Assembly: GCA_019096195.1 (NCBI GenBank)
Contig: JAGTXK010000012.1
Location: 62,001-126,000 of the forward strand
Source: Boletus sp. NGJ
Lineage: Eukaryota; Basidiomycota; Agaricomycetes; Boletales; Boletaceae
DNA length: 64,000 bases
Direction: 5' to 3'
Part shown: positions 10,717-23,462 of the stretch, one piece after another
How positions within the stretch are numbered: position 1 is the stretch's first letter
Layout of the letters: each line of letters begins with the position of its first letter
Position numbers and translations under genes: made by a program
The notes under the pieces: model-generated
The model's input: the letters and a program-made list of their open reading frames with translations, nothing else
What the model was told of the DNA's origin: nothing
Databases searched by the model: none

Positions 10717-13700
10717 ATGCCCACACCCAATAACCCCTTTTCATTCGATGAAGATCCCACCGACGACGAATCAGGCTGGCAAGAAATGCCTGTCGTCAAA
10801 GAAGACGACTCTGCATGCGGCCTCGACGAAGAGGATCAACAGAAATACCACTATGTTCCCAAGAAAGCCGTATCGGATGAGCATGCGCTCTCGAGTGGGA
10901 ATGCGACGGGGACCATCATCGACGTCGATGGCCAAGGCTCGCAATGGCGCTCGAAAACGGAACAGAACGAGAACGAGTATACCCGGCTGCGAGGGGACGA
11001 GGAGGAGGATGTGGATGAAGTGCACCTACGGACACGATACCTCTTCGATGGGGATACAGCGATGACGCCGTTGAGTCAGATGCAGACGACGAAGAAGATG
11101 CTTACCGAGGCCCAGCGGATCGCTTACGTCGGTCTCTGTGCCCTTACTGCGAAGGAGATGGTGCAAAAGCAGAAGCATGTACGGAGGAAAGAGCTCAAGG
11201 ATGCTGTCACCAGCATGGAGCTCTGGTCATTGAAGGTGATGGGCCGACTTTATTACCATATGGACCTCGAGATTACAGGTATCTGATCCGTCATTCTTGT
11301 CCCTTTTCTACCTGTTGAACGATTCAGCCTAACATATATCTACAGAGCAAAAGATGATAGACAGCCTTGCATTACATGGTGTAGAAGCTAGCGATCTTGC
11401 TCCATCTTTGATGACGACCCACACAATCACCAATCCAGAATATGATCCGGTGGAAGCCAAGAAACAGGAAATGGAGAAAGCATCACATCCGAGAGAAGGA
11501 GACATTGATCCCAAACCTCTCAGATCTCCCAGTTTCCCCCCGGTTCCCTTCAACACCGACCACAGCCAAGTTTCAAACGACCGCTCGTGTCCTGGAAAAT
11601 ACAACCCTGGCTTCATCATCTCTACCTGGTCTCACCACTGCGCTCTCGGCTGTCGACAAGGATGTCACGCTTGACATTCGATGGACAGTTTTGTGCGACC
11701 TGTTCCTCATCTTAGTTGCCGACAGTGTCTATGACGCCCGTTCTCGCGTGCTGCTAGAAAACGTCGCACTGAAACTCGGGCTTGGTTGGATCGACGTCGT
11801 AAAGTTCGAGCGGCGCGTCACTGAAGCGCTCGAAATCCAGGAAAGCGTCGAAAAGTTGGAAAATCAAGATATCATCGAAGTGTCTTCCAAAGCTGCCCGC
11901 AAAAGACGGTATGTGATGCTTGGTCTTGCAACGCTAGGTAAGTCATTGAGCGTGTAGATTGATGCGATTGGCTCATCGTACTCGTAGGGGGTGGTCTCGT
12001 CATCGGACTATCAGCTGGGTTGTTGGCTCCCGTGATCGGAGCAGGCCTCGGCGCTGCGCTTACCACTGTCGGTATATCAGGAACGTCAGGCTTCCTCGCA
12101 GGTGCAGGAGGTGCTGCAGTGATCACGACAGGCGGTGTCCTGACAGGCTCCGGCATTGCCGCACATGGCATGGCCAGACGGACTCAGAGTGTGAGGACTT
12201 TCGATGTACTACCACTCCATAATAACAAGCGCGTGAGTTGCATATTAACTGTGCCTGGGTAGGAACGCTGTTTTCTTCTCTGCGACCCTGCTCATGCGTT
12301 TGTAGGTTTATGAGTGGCAAGATGGATGATGTGCGACTACCTTTTAGCGTGCTAGACCCTATTGTTGGAGACGTATACAGCGCTCTTTGGGAACCAGAGA
12401 TGATCCGAGAAACTGGAAGTGCTCTGAAGATCCTAACGGGCGAAATCTTGACTCAGCTCGGTCAGACGGTGCTGCAGCATACTGCTATGACTGCATTGGT
12501 GGGAGCTCTCCAGTGGCCGATTGGTGAGCTCACGCTGTTTTGGCGTTTTCACAGACGATTTATCTTGTCCTGTCTAGTCCTAACGAAACTAGGTTATCTC
12601 ATTGACAATCCTTGGAACAATGCCCTCGATCGTGCGCGAGCAGCCGGAAGCGTGCTCGCACAATTGTTACTGCAGCGACATCTTGGGGTCAGACCAACCA
12701 CGTTGATCGGCTTCTCGCTTGGAGCCCGTGTCATCTTTTATGCGCTATTGGAACTTGCCAAGGCAAAGGCGTTTGGCATCGTCCAGGACGTCTTCATTCT
12801 TGGTGCCACGCTCGCCACCTCACAAAGCACGTGGTATAACGCGCGCAGTGTCGTTTCTGGCCGATTTGTGAACGCGTATGCAAAGAACGACTGGGTGTTG
12901 AATTATCTGTTCCGCGCAACGAGTGGGGGTCTTAGTACCGTAGCAGGGTTGAGACCGATTGAAGGTGTACCCGGGCTGGAGAACGTGGACGTTACGGATA
13001 AGATTGCGGGACACATGAGTTACAGAACGTTCATGCCGCTCATTCTCGACCAACTCGGGTTTCCCGTGACCGCGGACTACTTTGATGATCCTGTGGTACG
13101 TTGTCACGCACCAAGTGGTCCTTTTTTTTTTTTTTTTTGGCGCTTGTTGTCATGATGACTGATTTAATGAAACAGGAACCCGATTTCAAAGGGGACAGAG
13201 CGGTGATTCGGGAGACTGAAGAAGATTTCAAGACGGAAAAGCCAGGATGGTTCTCGAAGCGTACGAAAAAGACGTCGTTGCCGCACGCCGCTGCTTCTCG
13301 GCCTCCGTCCGCTGCCTCGTTTGGTTCCTCGAGACGCAAGGGCTCGTCCAAGCAGGAGGAAGACGATCTACCGCCCCGGACGGATGCTACTACAAACCCC
13401 CCGCCTTCTCCTGCCCCCGCAGATAGCAGTGGCGCGCCCACTCCGCCCGGACGGTGTTCGTCAGACTCCACACCAGACGTTCCTGTCCATGCTGGTTTTG
13501 ATCTAGCCGCGATTAGACATCTGATCGGGGAGGCGGAGCGTCATCCCGAACAGCTCCTGGTTCCGCAGCCTAAACCGGATCGGGACACTGCACCGGAATC
13601 ATCCACTTTAGCTCCATCACGATTGTCACCGATAAGACAGGCTGAGACAGTGACAAGCGCTGTCACGCCGGCCCCTTATGACGATATGGATGGTGGAGAA

Positions 13701-14141
13701 ATGCCAGGGCGGAACGTGCCTGATTCACTGGGCGCCACATTCACCACATCGTTGACACTGCGTGACAGTGCTCGGTACGGGTCAATTGAAAAGGCGGGCA
13801 AGGAGCAACGTGAAGCGAGTAACACCTTATCTCGACCGTCTTATCCACCCGAAATGAGCTCGGGATGGACTTCACCTAAACCATTGGGCGACGCCTCGGA
13901 TGCCACGTTGGGGAATCCCTTTACAGGGTCGACGCGCTATCTCGCACAGTCGCCATATGCACGCGATCGGCTGGGCGCGCGAGGCACGGGGTCGACACCC
14001 GCCACCTCGCCAGGTCTATCCTTTGGTTCGCCAGATGGGACCATCACGTTCCAAGGCATGGAATCAGATCCATGGAACACGCCTGCCGGATTTAGGAATG
14101 CGACGGGGAACGGTCTTGGTATGAATCCATGGTCCATGTAA
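10717..14141 (+). CDS. DUF726 (TMCO4/Mil1-like) membrane-associated alpha/beta hydrolase
   Basis: A protein of about 1,040 residues. Exons: 10717-11278, 11346-11937, 11988-12258, 12306-12523, 12578-13095 and 13176-14141. Order: an acidic N-terminal tail; a conserved helical block (TLDIRWTVLCDLFL...VALKLGLGWIDVVKFE); a Gly/Ala-rich membrane hairpin (LVIGLSAGLLAPVIGAGLG) at about 11995-12170; and the hydrolase domain with nucleophile elbow GFSLGAR near 12712. A Ser/Pro-rich, probably disordered tail of about 320 residues fills the last exon. DUF726 proteins include yeast Mil1, an AP-1 partner, and human TMCO4. Within exon 2 the frame changes between about 11450 and 11565. A weak intron (11450-11498) would join the frames, or there is an indel at the C6 run near 11540. 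The intron at 13096-13175 carries a T17 tract. Confidence 0.85.
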
Positions 14142-15233
14142 TCCCCGTATGCCCATTTAGCTTGGCGAATAACATTGTGGATTACGGTCCATCGGTTTAC
14201 TTTCAATGCATGGGTTTTCTCTCGCCATCGCAGAAAAAAAAAGGGGGGGGGGGTTCGCTTGGTTGTGTGTATTTGTCGAACCTCACACGTTCTCTGTGCG
14301 GAGAGAGGACCGGTCGGGGGGCGATAGAACTACTGATGGGACAGAACGGCGGTTCGATATAGATACTCATTCTGCTCTCATCTGTTAGGAAAATCTCATT
14401 ACGCGCATGAGCACTCGGCAAAAACGACGACATATCAATATATATGCGTTATGAAATGTTTGTTTTTTCCCCTATGGTATGATGGAACGTATATGCGCAA
14501 AGGTGCGGATTGATCCGCTGCCATCGCCTACGAGTCGTAATCTACTTACTTCCGTGGAAAGTTGGCCCACCGAATGGCGGCCTTGGACGGAGGTCGAGAG
14601 AAGATCATTCGGACGACCGGAAATCCGCTGCCAGCGGCGCCGGTGTATTTTCGCCATCCATGGACCGCACCCATCAAAATGCACCATCCAGAAAAAAACA
14701 GGGTGGGGGGCGCATGTGGGGGCTGGGTGAGAAAAGGTGGCGGAGTGGCTCGCTCTTTCAACTGCGTCTTTTCTGCCATTCGAGACAAACTCATGCGCGT
14801 GTTCTTGATGCGCTAGGTAGCGGGGTACACCAACAAATTGTCACAAATAGGCTGCCACGGGGTGCCTTTCTTTTTCTTTTTGGTTTTATTTCCCTATTCA
14901 AGCCCCTCGGAGTCACAGGACTCCTGCTGAGCAGACTGACAGTGGCTCCTTAGAGTTAGCGACAAATGCATGCGACGCCCCGAGCAACTCAGCCGAGTGG
15001 AGCATTGGCATACCTCCCGTTCATGTACCCTCCACAAGGTGGTCTTTTGTCCACCAAAAAATTCTTTTTTTCTTTGTTTGAATTATCGTCGTGACGTGCG
15101 GTGTTTGAATATCTGACGAGCACCACAGCTGAGACATTTCAAACTCCGATCGTTGGTAACTCCGAACAGCAAACGATTGGAACGCGGTCCGCGAGCGACG
15201 GTTACGTCGCGCTATTTTTTTTTTATGATGAGT
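14142..15233. other. Intergenic; contains an A9G11 purine tract
   Basis: No gene is supported. The purine run A9G11 lies at 14234-14253, about 100 nt after the stop of the DUF726 gene. Several overlapping short open frames at 14470-14950 have no recognisable content. Confidence 0.5.
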
Positions 15234-15240
15234 TATAAAA
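15234..15240 (+). promoter_or_regulatory. TATA box of the small conserved gene
   Basis: TATAAAA lies about 110 nt before the ATG at 15350, following a T-rich stretch (15214-15223). Its position fits a core promoter for the gene at 15350-16096. Confidence 0.5.
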
Positions 15241-15349
15241 GCCCGCATACCGGTTACCCGAGATGTCCTGCTGTTCCCTTCACCCACATCGCTAACGTCT
15301 CTCCCTGTCTCTGGTGGCTGAGGTTTTTGTTTACCTTGACAAGACGCAC

Positions 15350-16096
15350 ATGCGGTCAATCCTCAAGCACACCTTACCCGATCTCCAATGTCACCAACAG
15401 TGCTTAGAACCGTTCCCGTTTGCAACATGTGCGACCGTTGAAGTCACACCCCACGTACACTTTCCCCCTACCCCGTCCCTCACATCGACCTTCATAACCC
15501 ACTCATCCTCGGTGTACGACCGTACCCCCGCAGAGGTGCTTCCAAACACCTGCGCATTGCCCGGTCGTCACGAGAGAGAATTCACCGACACATCCTATCC
15601 TCGTCGTCTGCGCCGCCTGTGGGATTCGGACGTGGAAGGTCCCCAAGGAAGTTACTTTCAACTTCGTGGGTCCGAGGCACGCTCGATCGAGCCATCAGGT
15701 TTATCCACCCTATTTCTCCCTCTACTACGCTATCCCTAACCATCTCTCCCACATATGCGCGCGTGTCTCTCGGATGGTCGTTCAGAATCAGACGACTCGG
15801 ATGTCGTGCGGACCCCGCCTGAGCCTATGTTGTCCGCCCCGGACTATCCGCTGGTGGTACGGTTTGGGTGTCGGGATACGAACGATGCGATGTTGCCGTA
15901 TTCCCCTACTCAGGACGTGTTCGAGTCTGCGTTGTTGTTCTTGCCACATGCGCCGAGTACGCCGTTGAGGATGAAGAGGACCACGCGCCAGTCACATAGT
16001 GTGGGTCGGATACGTTCAAAGGAACCTCGTCGGGAGAGCGCCGACGGACGGATACAGCGTCACAATGATTTCACCGCTCCCCAACCTCGACTTTGA
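15350..16096 (+). CDS. Small conserved basidiomycete protein, function unknown
   Basis: A 219-residue protein from two exons, 15350-15698 and 15786-16096, whose sum is divisible by three. The start is the ATG of MRSILKHT; the same frame is open further upstream, but the TATA box favours this ATG. The N-terminal third contains HVHFPPTPSLTSTF followed by THSSSVYDRTP, a block I believe recurs in agaricomycete proteins of similar size with no assigned role. The remainder is acidic then basic (SESDDSDVVRTPPEP; RMKRTTRQSHSVGRIRSK) and looks disordered. There is no signal peptide or membrane segment. A role as a nuclear or regulatory adaptor would be guesswork. Confidence 0.7.
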
Positions 16097-17523
16097 GGGG
16101 TGTTTGGGTGGATTTTGACCGAGGGTTGATGGACACGGTATAGATCGATGTTCGACGTTTGACTTGACGATTTTGTGATTTCGGAACTGATACCCGCACG
16201 CATACAATAGTTTGTCTGTATTATTACCGTTCGTTTGGACTCACTAGACATGAAGTTTTGAAATGGATGACCCGTTTTTATTGGCTTACCCGTTTTTGGT
16301 TGTGTGTGCTGTGGAAGGGGATTCGTGTCAGCTGTATTGGAAGATAGGCTCAAGTTCCCCGATCTTTCACAGGGATATTTGATGGCACTTCTCTTTGAGT
16401 AGCGTGGGCGTGTGTATACGAAGCCTGTCAATGGTGGATTGTGTGCATCCGCGTCAGGTGAACTGTCGTGTCATAAACCTTGTGCCACTCGCTCTCTTTC
16501 GTTCCTTCACCGTGGAACGAGGCAGGTCAGCTGCCGTGCACGCAAATCGGTGGTGGCGATCATGTCTAGGTTTCGAATTAATCTTGTCTTCTGTGCTGTT
16601 CGGCCCGCGGACTGAAGCGCGTCCCGTCCTATCACCATCCATTTTCCAAACCACACGGCTCTCTGTTCATTTTTTCGACGCACTTCGGTACTGGGGAAGG
16701 AAGAGATCAAATAGGATCCCATGACATCACCGTCGAAAGCGAGCAAGCCGTTTCATTTCGCGTCGCCCTTTTGACACGCCGCCGCATCTGCACAAAAAAA
16801 TGCGACCTTAAATGAAGGCTTCGCATAACGCGATATTGATGCCTTGCGGGGGTTACGTTGCTGTGGGAGAAAGCTATTTAGTTTCAGTTATGGTGCGCTT
16901 ATATAAGCAAAGGGAATCCAACCCAATTCTCAACATGTGGAACATGGGGAGAAGGAGGAAGAGGAAAATAATGGAAGCATTTGATTGGACTAATAATAGG
17001 CTTCAATCGGCTTAGATATCTAGTCTGCAACCAGGTTCATAGTTTTGTAAGTTTTTTTTTGCCAATATGGACATCTGGGCATGCTCCTTACATTTTGTTT
17101 TTTTAAAATGTGACATTCAACCTTGGGTAGTGTCTGAGGTTGTCGAGTACTCGATGAGATTTGTTGAAACTTATTGATTGATTTACCGGAAAAGATACAC
17201 TCTGGTTTTCTAGGAATAGCCGAAGTTGAAACACCGGGGAATGAGGCCTATCTTATGAATTTTCTGTGTTGTGCACTCAGGGGCAAATGTTGAAGCTGAA
17301 AGTTCCGGCTTAGCCAAAACAAAACACGGTCAGTGCGCACGTCCCAACTAAACGGAGTGCGAAAAGAGGCGTGGGAATCATGCATTCCATCGCCCCCCGA
17401 ATCAACAGAACCGTCTCTCTCATCGTCCATTTTGTTCCGCAACCATCATCACACAGCGACAACAGAGCGCTCTCGTCCTCCATAAACATCTTTTACTACA
17501 ATCAACTTTAACCTTATACCGCA
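16097..17523. other. Intergenic, upstream of histone H3
   Basis: About 1.4 kb with no supported gene. The last few hundred bases presumably hold the H3 promoter, but I recognise no canonical histone promoter motif, and no divergent H4 gene is present. Confidence 0.5.
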
Positions 17524-18276
<753 letters not shown>

Positions 18277-18929
18277 GTCATGTCCCAATTGGTCTTATTT
18301 CACTCGCCAAGTATATTGGCCTTGTTCATCCAGTATGTCTTTCCATTGTGTCTGTATATGATACGACCGACTTTATAGTATGTACGATTGCCTCCCCTCA
18401 ATCCCAACTTTACCTTTTTTGGTGTTGTCAAACCTTGCACGGCTTGGTCTTGTACCTGTTCTACTTCGCATCCTTTATGATGATGGCGTTTCGTATTGCA
18501 GAAAGAAAATGTAGACGAAAACTGTTTGTATTTGCTTTTGTAGCGATATACATTTGCGTTACAGACATGGATTGCGGGTGGATCTGGCCTCACTAGAGGC
18601 CAACTCGTGTTGAGGTGGGGCTTATCTCAGCTGATAGAAACTCATGTCTGTCGTGATCTGAATGAGATTTCGTAAATGAATACAAGCAAGAGTCGTGGAT
18701 CAGAGCAGGAAATAATACCTTCCAGGCGTTGCTGTAGCGACAGGGGTGCCTGTCAAAGTGCGTGTATACAGCTTCTCGGCCACGATGTTTCGTCGATAGC
18801 GGGGAAAAAAGTCTCATATCAGAAATGCTCGTGATACGAAAAAAGGGTATCACTTCAGACGAGCAAAGCGAACAAAATACGAACCTCTCCCCCCCAAAAA
18901 AAAGATCATTTATTTGCGCGTGGTACCCG
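18277..18929. other. Intergenic after histone H3
   Basis: No gene is supported. It contains a C7A9 tract at 18889-18904. Short minus-strand frames here could belong to the 3' end of the next, unidentified gene. Confidence 0.4.
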
Positions 18930-20830
18930 TGTGGATCGCTGAAACACGGCACATTGGGGCGTATACCTGTGCTGGTGCAGCGTGCTCAGCGCGCGGGCGG
19001 GCGCAAGGAAAACGACAAGGGGAACATGAATGGGAATTGGGGGTCGTGTTTCAAGCCGAGTTTTCGTGCATGCGAGAACGAGGGCTCGAGCAGTCAAGAA
19101 AGAAAGAAGAAAGAAGAAAGGATCGTCGGTCGGACGATAACAAGTTGATCCAAATAACTCACCGAGGACGAATGGCATGTGTGAACGCGATCATCACGTC
19201 ATACCACCCGGACACAGCCAGGCGACTCACTCTTGAGTGACATAGTTTGCCACGTCGCGTTGTGGAGTACAAGGACGGTTGTGTGAACCTGTCAGTGTGT
19301 TGGAGAGAGAACCGTACGTCCAGTTTTTGAACTAGGTGTCATGGCATTTTCACGTTTGAGTACTTACCATGATCGTATTTTCGAACTTGGAAGGCGTCGT
19401 GTGAGGTACGGAATGAGTGTCATTTCGACGAAGAACGGATGGAGGGGCAAACGTGTACACTCACAAAACGTTCTCTGCTGATGGCAGACTCGTCCGCCCT
19501 TTCCAGCGGAACCGAAGGGAAGTCGTCACCGTTCACGACATAAACATGTAGCGGGTTCGTTCCGATCAGCCAAGAATCCGTCCCTGTGCGTTGCGTCAGT
19601 TCAATCTGCGGGGGTGTATATCATCTCTCGCGCGGACGTACGTGTTGAGAGGGGACGACTAGACAAAGCTCAGCCCACAAGGCGTCTGCAATGTGTCCGA
19701 GTACTCACCGCGTCGCCAAGATGGTATTGTTGTAGACATGCAGGTTCGTTCGATCCTGTCGAAATTCCGGGCGGTCGGCTTCCAGCGTTTGGAGATCTCA
19801 CTCAAACGAACGTTCGCGTTCTGACGGACGCGAAGCACACCGACCCAAGGCTTGTAAAATCTTCGTGTCCCGTGAGCAGCCCTGTGATATTGATATTGTC
19901 AATGGGCCAACCATAAGTAGGGCCAAGTGACTTCAAGTTATTACCCAACCCAAGTTGGGATCGGTGATCCCGCGTAGCATGACGGTACTACTTCCGCTTG
20001 TAAACGCCATCCTAACCGTCCGCCGCCAGAAAAAGCGACAGCCTATCAGAAAAGCAAACACGCCAATACATATCAAACTCTTCCGAGTCATTCGTTTTAG
20101 ACATCCATCGCGTCAGCACCAACCGAGAATACCCACGACGAAAAAAAAAGGGGGGGGGAGTGGCTCACGGAAGCTGCGGGATAATTTTGCGCTGTTCGAA
20201 CGTCCTCGGGGAAGACAGGTCTTTCTTGCGATGCGGCCACTTGTACTTTCGTCAAGTTGGGCAAGATGATGGGGGAGACCAGCTGTTTGTACGTCGTATT
20301 TGGAACATCGTGGATGCGTCGGACGAGCACGCCAGTACTACTGCCAGTGATGAAACAGCAGTGTCTACCAGTGGAGATCCCGGACCGCGGAGGTAAGAAC
20401 TTGAATCCTCTCGGGAATGAACGCGAGTAACAACTTCAATACTTGGATTTCCGTCGGTAAAGGGAAGGCAAGAAGGACATGGCCACTGGCCTCGGCTGGT
20501 TCGTCCGCGGAGATCTCGATGTGAACGTCGTACAGCAAGTCACTGTCATGTCATGGGAAGGGTGCTATTGTAGGGTGGAAACTTGGGAAGCTACACGAAG
20601 AACGTCGTTGATTTCGTGTCCACACGCTCGATGTTCTTGTCGGCGTTCCATCGATTTCTGCATCGTTGATCGATATGACAAGGTCTGAGTTGCAAAGCTC
20701 GTCCGAGTCGTTGGAGATTCGCCCGGCCTGCAGGGACGCGTAGTAATTGACGGTAGTCGGTGGTCAGGTGGTTACCCGCCCAACGCCTAAAGGATATTTG
20801 AATTTGAACCACGGCTTGAACAAGGAACCC
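18930..20830 (-). CDS. Unidentified spliced gene (coarse model)
   Basis: A series of minus-strand open segments with splice signals suggests a gene I cannot name. From the 5' side: ELCNSDLVISINDAEIDG near 20680; LYDVHIEISADEPAEASG near 20530; a segment with ITGSSTGVLVRRI and SPIILPNLTKVQVAASQ (20380-20170); FTSGSSTVMLRGITDPNLGW near 20010; PIDNINITGLLTGHEDF near 19890; LEADRPEFRQDRTNLHVY near 19790; GTDSWLIGTNPLHVYVVNGD near 19590; and TTVLVLHNATWQTMSLK near 19250. The two GSSTxxLxR(R/G)I motifs suggest internal repeats. Segments are separated by plausible 50-60 nt introns. Start, stop and several junctions are not resolved, and part of it may be decayed. Confidence 0.4.
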
Positions 20831-21006
20831 CTTGAACCATGCTACGCACCAGTAAAGCGTTCAACTCTCAGCGTGCAATTTAACTACGTTGACTCGATAC
20901 CTTGATAGATACAGGAGTCTCTATTACTGCTTTGCAGCTATCCTATACCAACCAGCCAAGGTTCGTTTCTGTCTTTCGGAGCCACCAAACAGGCCGGTAG
21001 GAGCCT

Positions 21007-22728
21007 CTATGCCTTCCAAACCCACCTCCCTTTATCCCTCGCATCCAGCCATCTCACGGACCCCACGCAGAACGCCGCAGCCATCAGTAGCGCCCCGACA
21101 AACAACACCACGTCGTTGTATCTCCTTTGCAGATCCACCGCGGATCCGGGCATCTCAGCGACAGACGAGGTTCGCGCGTGACTGCCGAGTATCACGCCGG
21201 CAATAGGTGCACCAAATAGTGTCCCAATTCCTCGAACGAAGTAGATCGCCCCACTGACGGCAGCGTAATTTTTCACCCCAAATATTTCCGTGACGGTCGT
21301 AGGCAAGAGCGCGTTATAGCCACCAGCGCAAACCCACGTAGGAAATTGAAAAGGCGAGGAAACGAGCCCGCGGCGCGTCGTACCATAACGCGAGGACAGA
21401 CAAGGCGCTCAATAGTACCTGCATCATCCAGGTTAGCGCTAAATCATAGATAGGTTCGTCGGTGTGTTCTCCTCGCTCACACTTATCATCGTCATGTTCT
21501 GCCGTCCAACTTTGTCTGCCAAGACACCCATCGATATTCGCGAAACACTATTCACGGCATTGTTGAGAGCCAACACCAGACTGGCCGTTGCAGCAGAATA
21601 ACCCAACACAGACGTCCCATATGTGGTCATGTAGTACATCGGGACAAAGTTCCCAGCCGCTTGGAGGAACGCACCAGCAGACTGTAAATCAGGCTAAATC
21701 CTCGTATGCATACTTCCACAGATGATCCGGAACAGACCTGATACAAGAACGTGCCCTTCCGCATCAGCTTCAGTCCACCTCGTGCGTCGCCTCGTTCAAA
21801 CCCTTGTCTCTTGCGGATGACACATGCAACGGGGAGGCCAACGACCAAGTTCCAGATGCCAAGGGCTCGCAATGCCCATTGTATCCCGAACCTCGACACG
21901 AGCGCGGTGATTACCGGCGCGAGCACCAACCCTCCTGCACCGCTACCCGAGAGTATGAATCCCATTGCGAAACCCCGGTGGGCGTCGAAATAGACGGGCG
22001 TAAGGGATATGATAGGGAAATAGTACATGGACGACCCGACGCCGTAAAGGATCGCCTGTGTCATGAACAACTGCCACAACTACACGTCATCAAAGCGTTC
22101 ATTCATCGTCGGGTGCATGCATGTGCGTGTGTTTGTCTGTCAGCCACCCAGAGCAAGGATGGCGCGGTGGTGCTCACCATTGTATTGAAGCTTGCGAGGA
22201 GAATACCCAGGCTCATCAAGATGACCCCTAAGAGGCTTATAATCCGGACCTCCTGGATGTGCGCCATCCATGGGTTCACGAAGATACTCCCCGCGTATGT
22301 GAGACCTGCACCAATCACGCCAACGAGTGAGACCAATGCATCTTGACCGATCGCGTCCGGAACGTTGCTCGCCGAGGAGGTATAGTATTCCTAACCAGGG
22401 AACCACCCAAAAACAGAGGATATGTCAGTCGAATCCAGACTGCCGGTGTTACCAATCTTGTGATACCAGATCAAAAGGCACGTACCTGAAATACACCAAA
22501 GGTTTGGTTGATGCCGATGACGTGGAAGAGCATCGTGAACCCGGCGAGGAGGAGTAGAGCTTGGTACCGCTTTGTGGGTGTTGCATCTGTGAGTTCTGCA
22601 CCTTTGGATTCGAGGTCCAGTAGAGTGGGTTCGGAATCGCTTTGGTCTTGCTGGGGCTCCGATTCTGGTGCGGGGGGGGCACCAACCGCATTGGATGTCA
22701 CTGTCTCAGTGCCGGACCGGGAGGCCAT
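21007..22728 (-). CDS. MFS monocarboxylate-transporter-like protein, possible frameshift
   Basis: A major facilitator of the fungal monocarboxylate porter type. ATG at 22728 (MASRSGTETV) opens a Ser/Glu-rich cytosolic N-tail, then TM1 (YQALLLLAGFTMLFHVIGIN). Later helices include LVSLVGVIGAGLTYAG, the motif YGVGSSMYYFPIISL, FILSGSGAGGLVLAPV, and the second-half signature MGVLADKVGRQN. It ends after the last helices with VRWLDARDKG. At least five exons. In the penultimate region the frame changes near 21330-21345: SISYV must join CAGGYNALLP across a one-base shift next to a GGGTTT run. This is either a real lesion or a base-call error. Substrate is likely a carboxylate, by family only. The neighbouring partial copy of exon 1 shows this locus has duplicated. 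Confidence 0.8.
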
Positions 22729-22858
22729 TACTTCATGTACGAAAGACAACTAGGCCACCTAACCTCAACCCGTTGACTCACCCACAGGCCGCCGACATCA
22801 CCCGGTGCCAAGACCAAGATGTGGTGTTTCCGAAACGACCGTGGCTGGGACGTCTAAG

Positions 22859-23040
22859 GCCATCGTGAACCCGGCGAGGAGTAGAGCTTGGTACCGTTTT
22901 GTCGGTTCTGTACTTAAGTGATTTTGGATTCAATGTGGGTCCGGAATATTCACTTTGGTCGTGCTGGGACTCCGATTCTTGTGTAGAGGGAGCACCAACC
23001 TTGCTGTCTCGATGCCATACCGCATGCAATGGGTCACAGT
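22859..23040 (-). pseudogene. Partial diverged duplicate of the MFS transporter's first exon
   Basis: About 180 nt directly upstream of the MFS gene matches its exon 1 region (22534-22728), including the shared run around 22861-22900 and the part encoding the Glu/Ser/Gln-rich N-tail (ESESQHDQSE versus ESEPQQDQSD). The copy lacks the remaining exons and its frame is not maintained relative to the intact gene. It is a truncated tandem duplicate. Confidence 0.7.
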
Positions 23041-23462
23041 GTAACGAGTGACGTCTGACGATAGCTGATTCTTATCTCAACTTACGACGGAATACTATAA
23101 AGACCCTCAGATAATCATAACTACTCCCTAGTCTTTTGGAGAATCAGATCAGACTTGAACCAACAATGTAGGAGATCTTATTCAACATGCAAGGAGTATA
23201 AAGGCACAATTACTACTTATATTGAATGGACCATACGACTGATCTGCGAGGATCTTTCCAAGATCGTGAATGAGAAGGGGGTGCCAAGATGTGGTGTTTC
23301 CGAAACCGTGACCGTTGTTCTTGCAAAACAAAAAAGGAATATATGTGTGTATGAGGGTTTACAGTAAACAACATCGAGGAACGTATGAATGGGCAAAGGT
23401 TACAAGAATAAAGAACAGATCACACAAGGCGAAAATGAACAGCAGGCAGAAGCATCGACGGT
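23041..23462. other. Intergenic with a short dispersed repeat
   Basis: No gene is supported. The sequence at 23282-23305 repeats, nearly exactly, a stretch at 22815-22838 (core CCAAGATGTGGTGTTTCCGA), so rearranged pieces of one short repeat flank the broken MFS copy. Confidence 0.4.

Noticed and set aside
13122-13138. T17 run as a terminator or element end
   Set aside because: It lies inside an intron of the DUF726 gene, and the frame closes across it with a CAG acceptor at 13173-13175.
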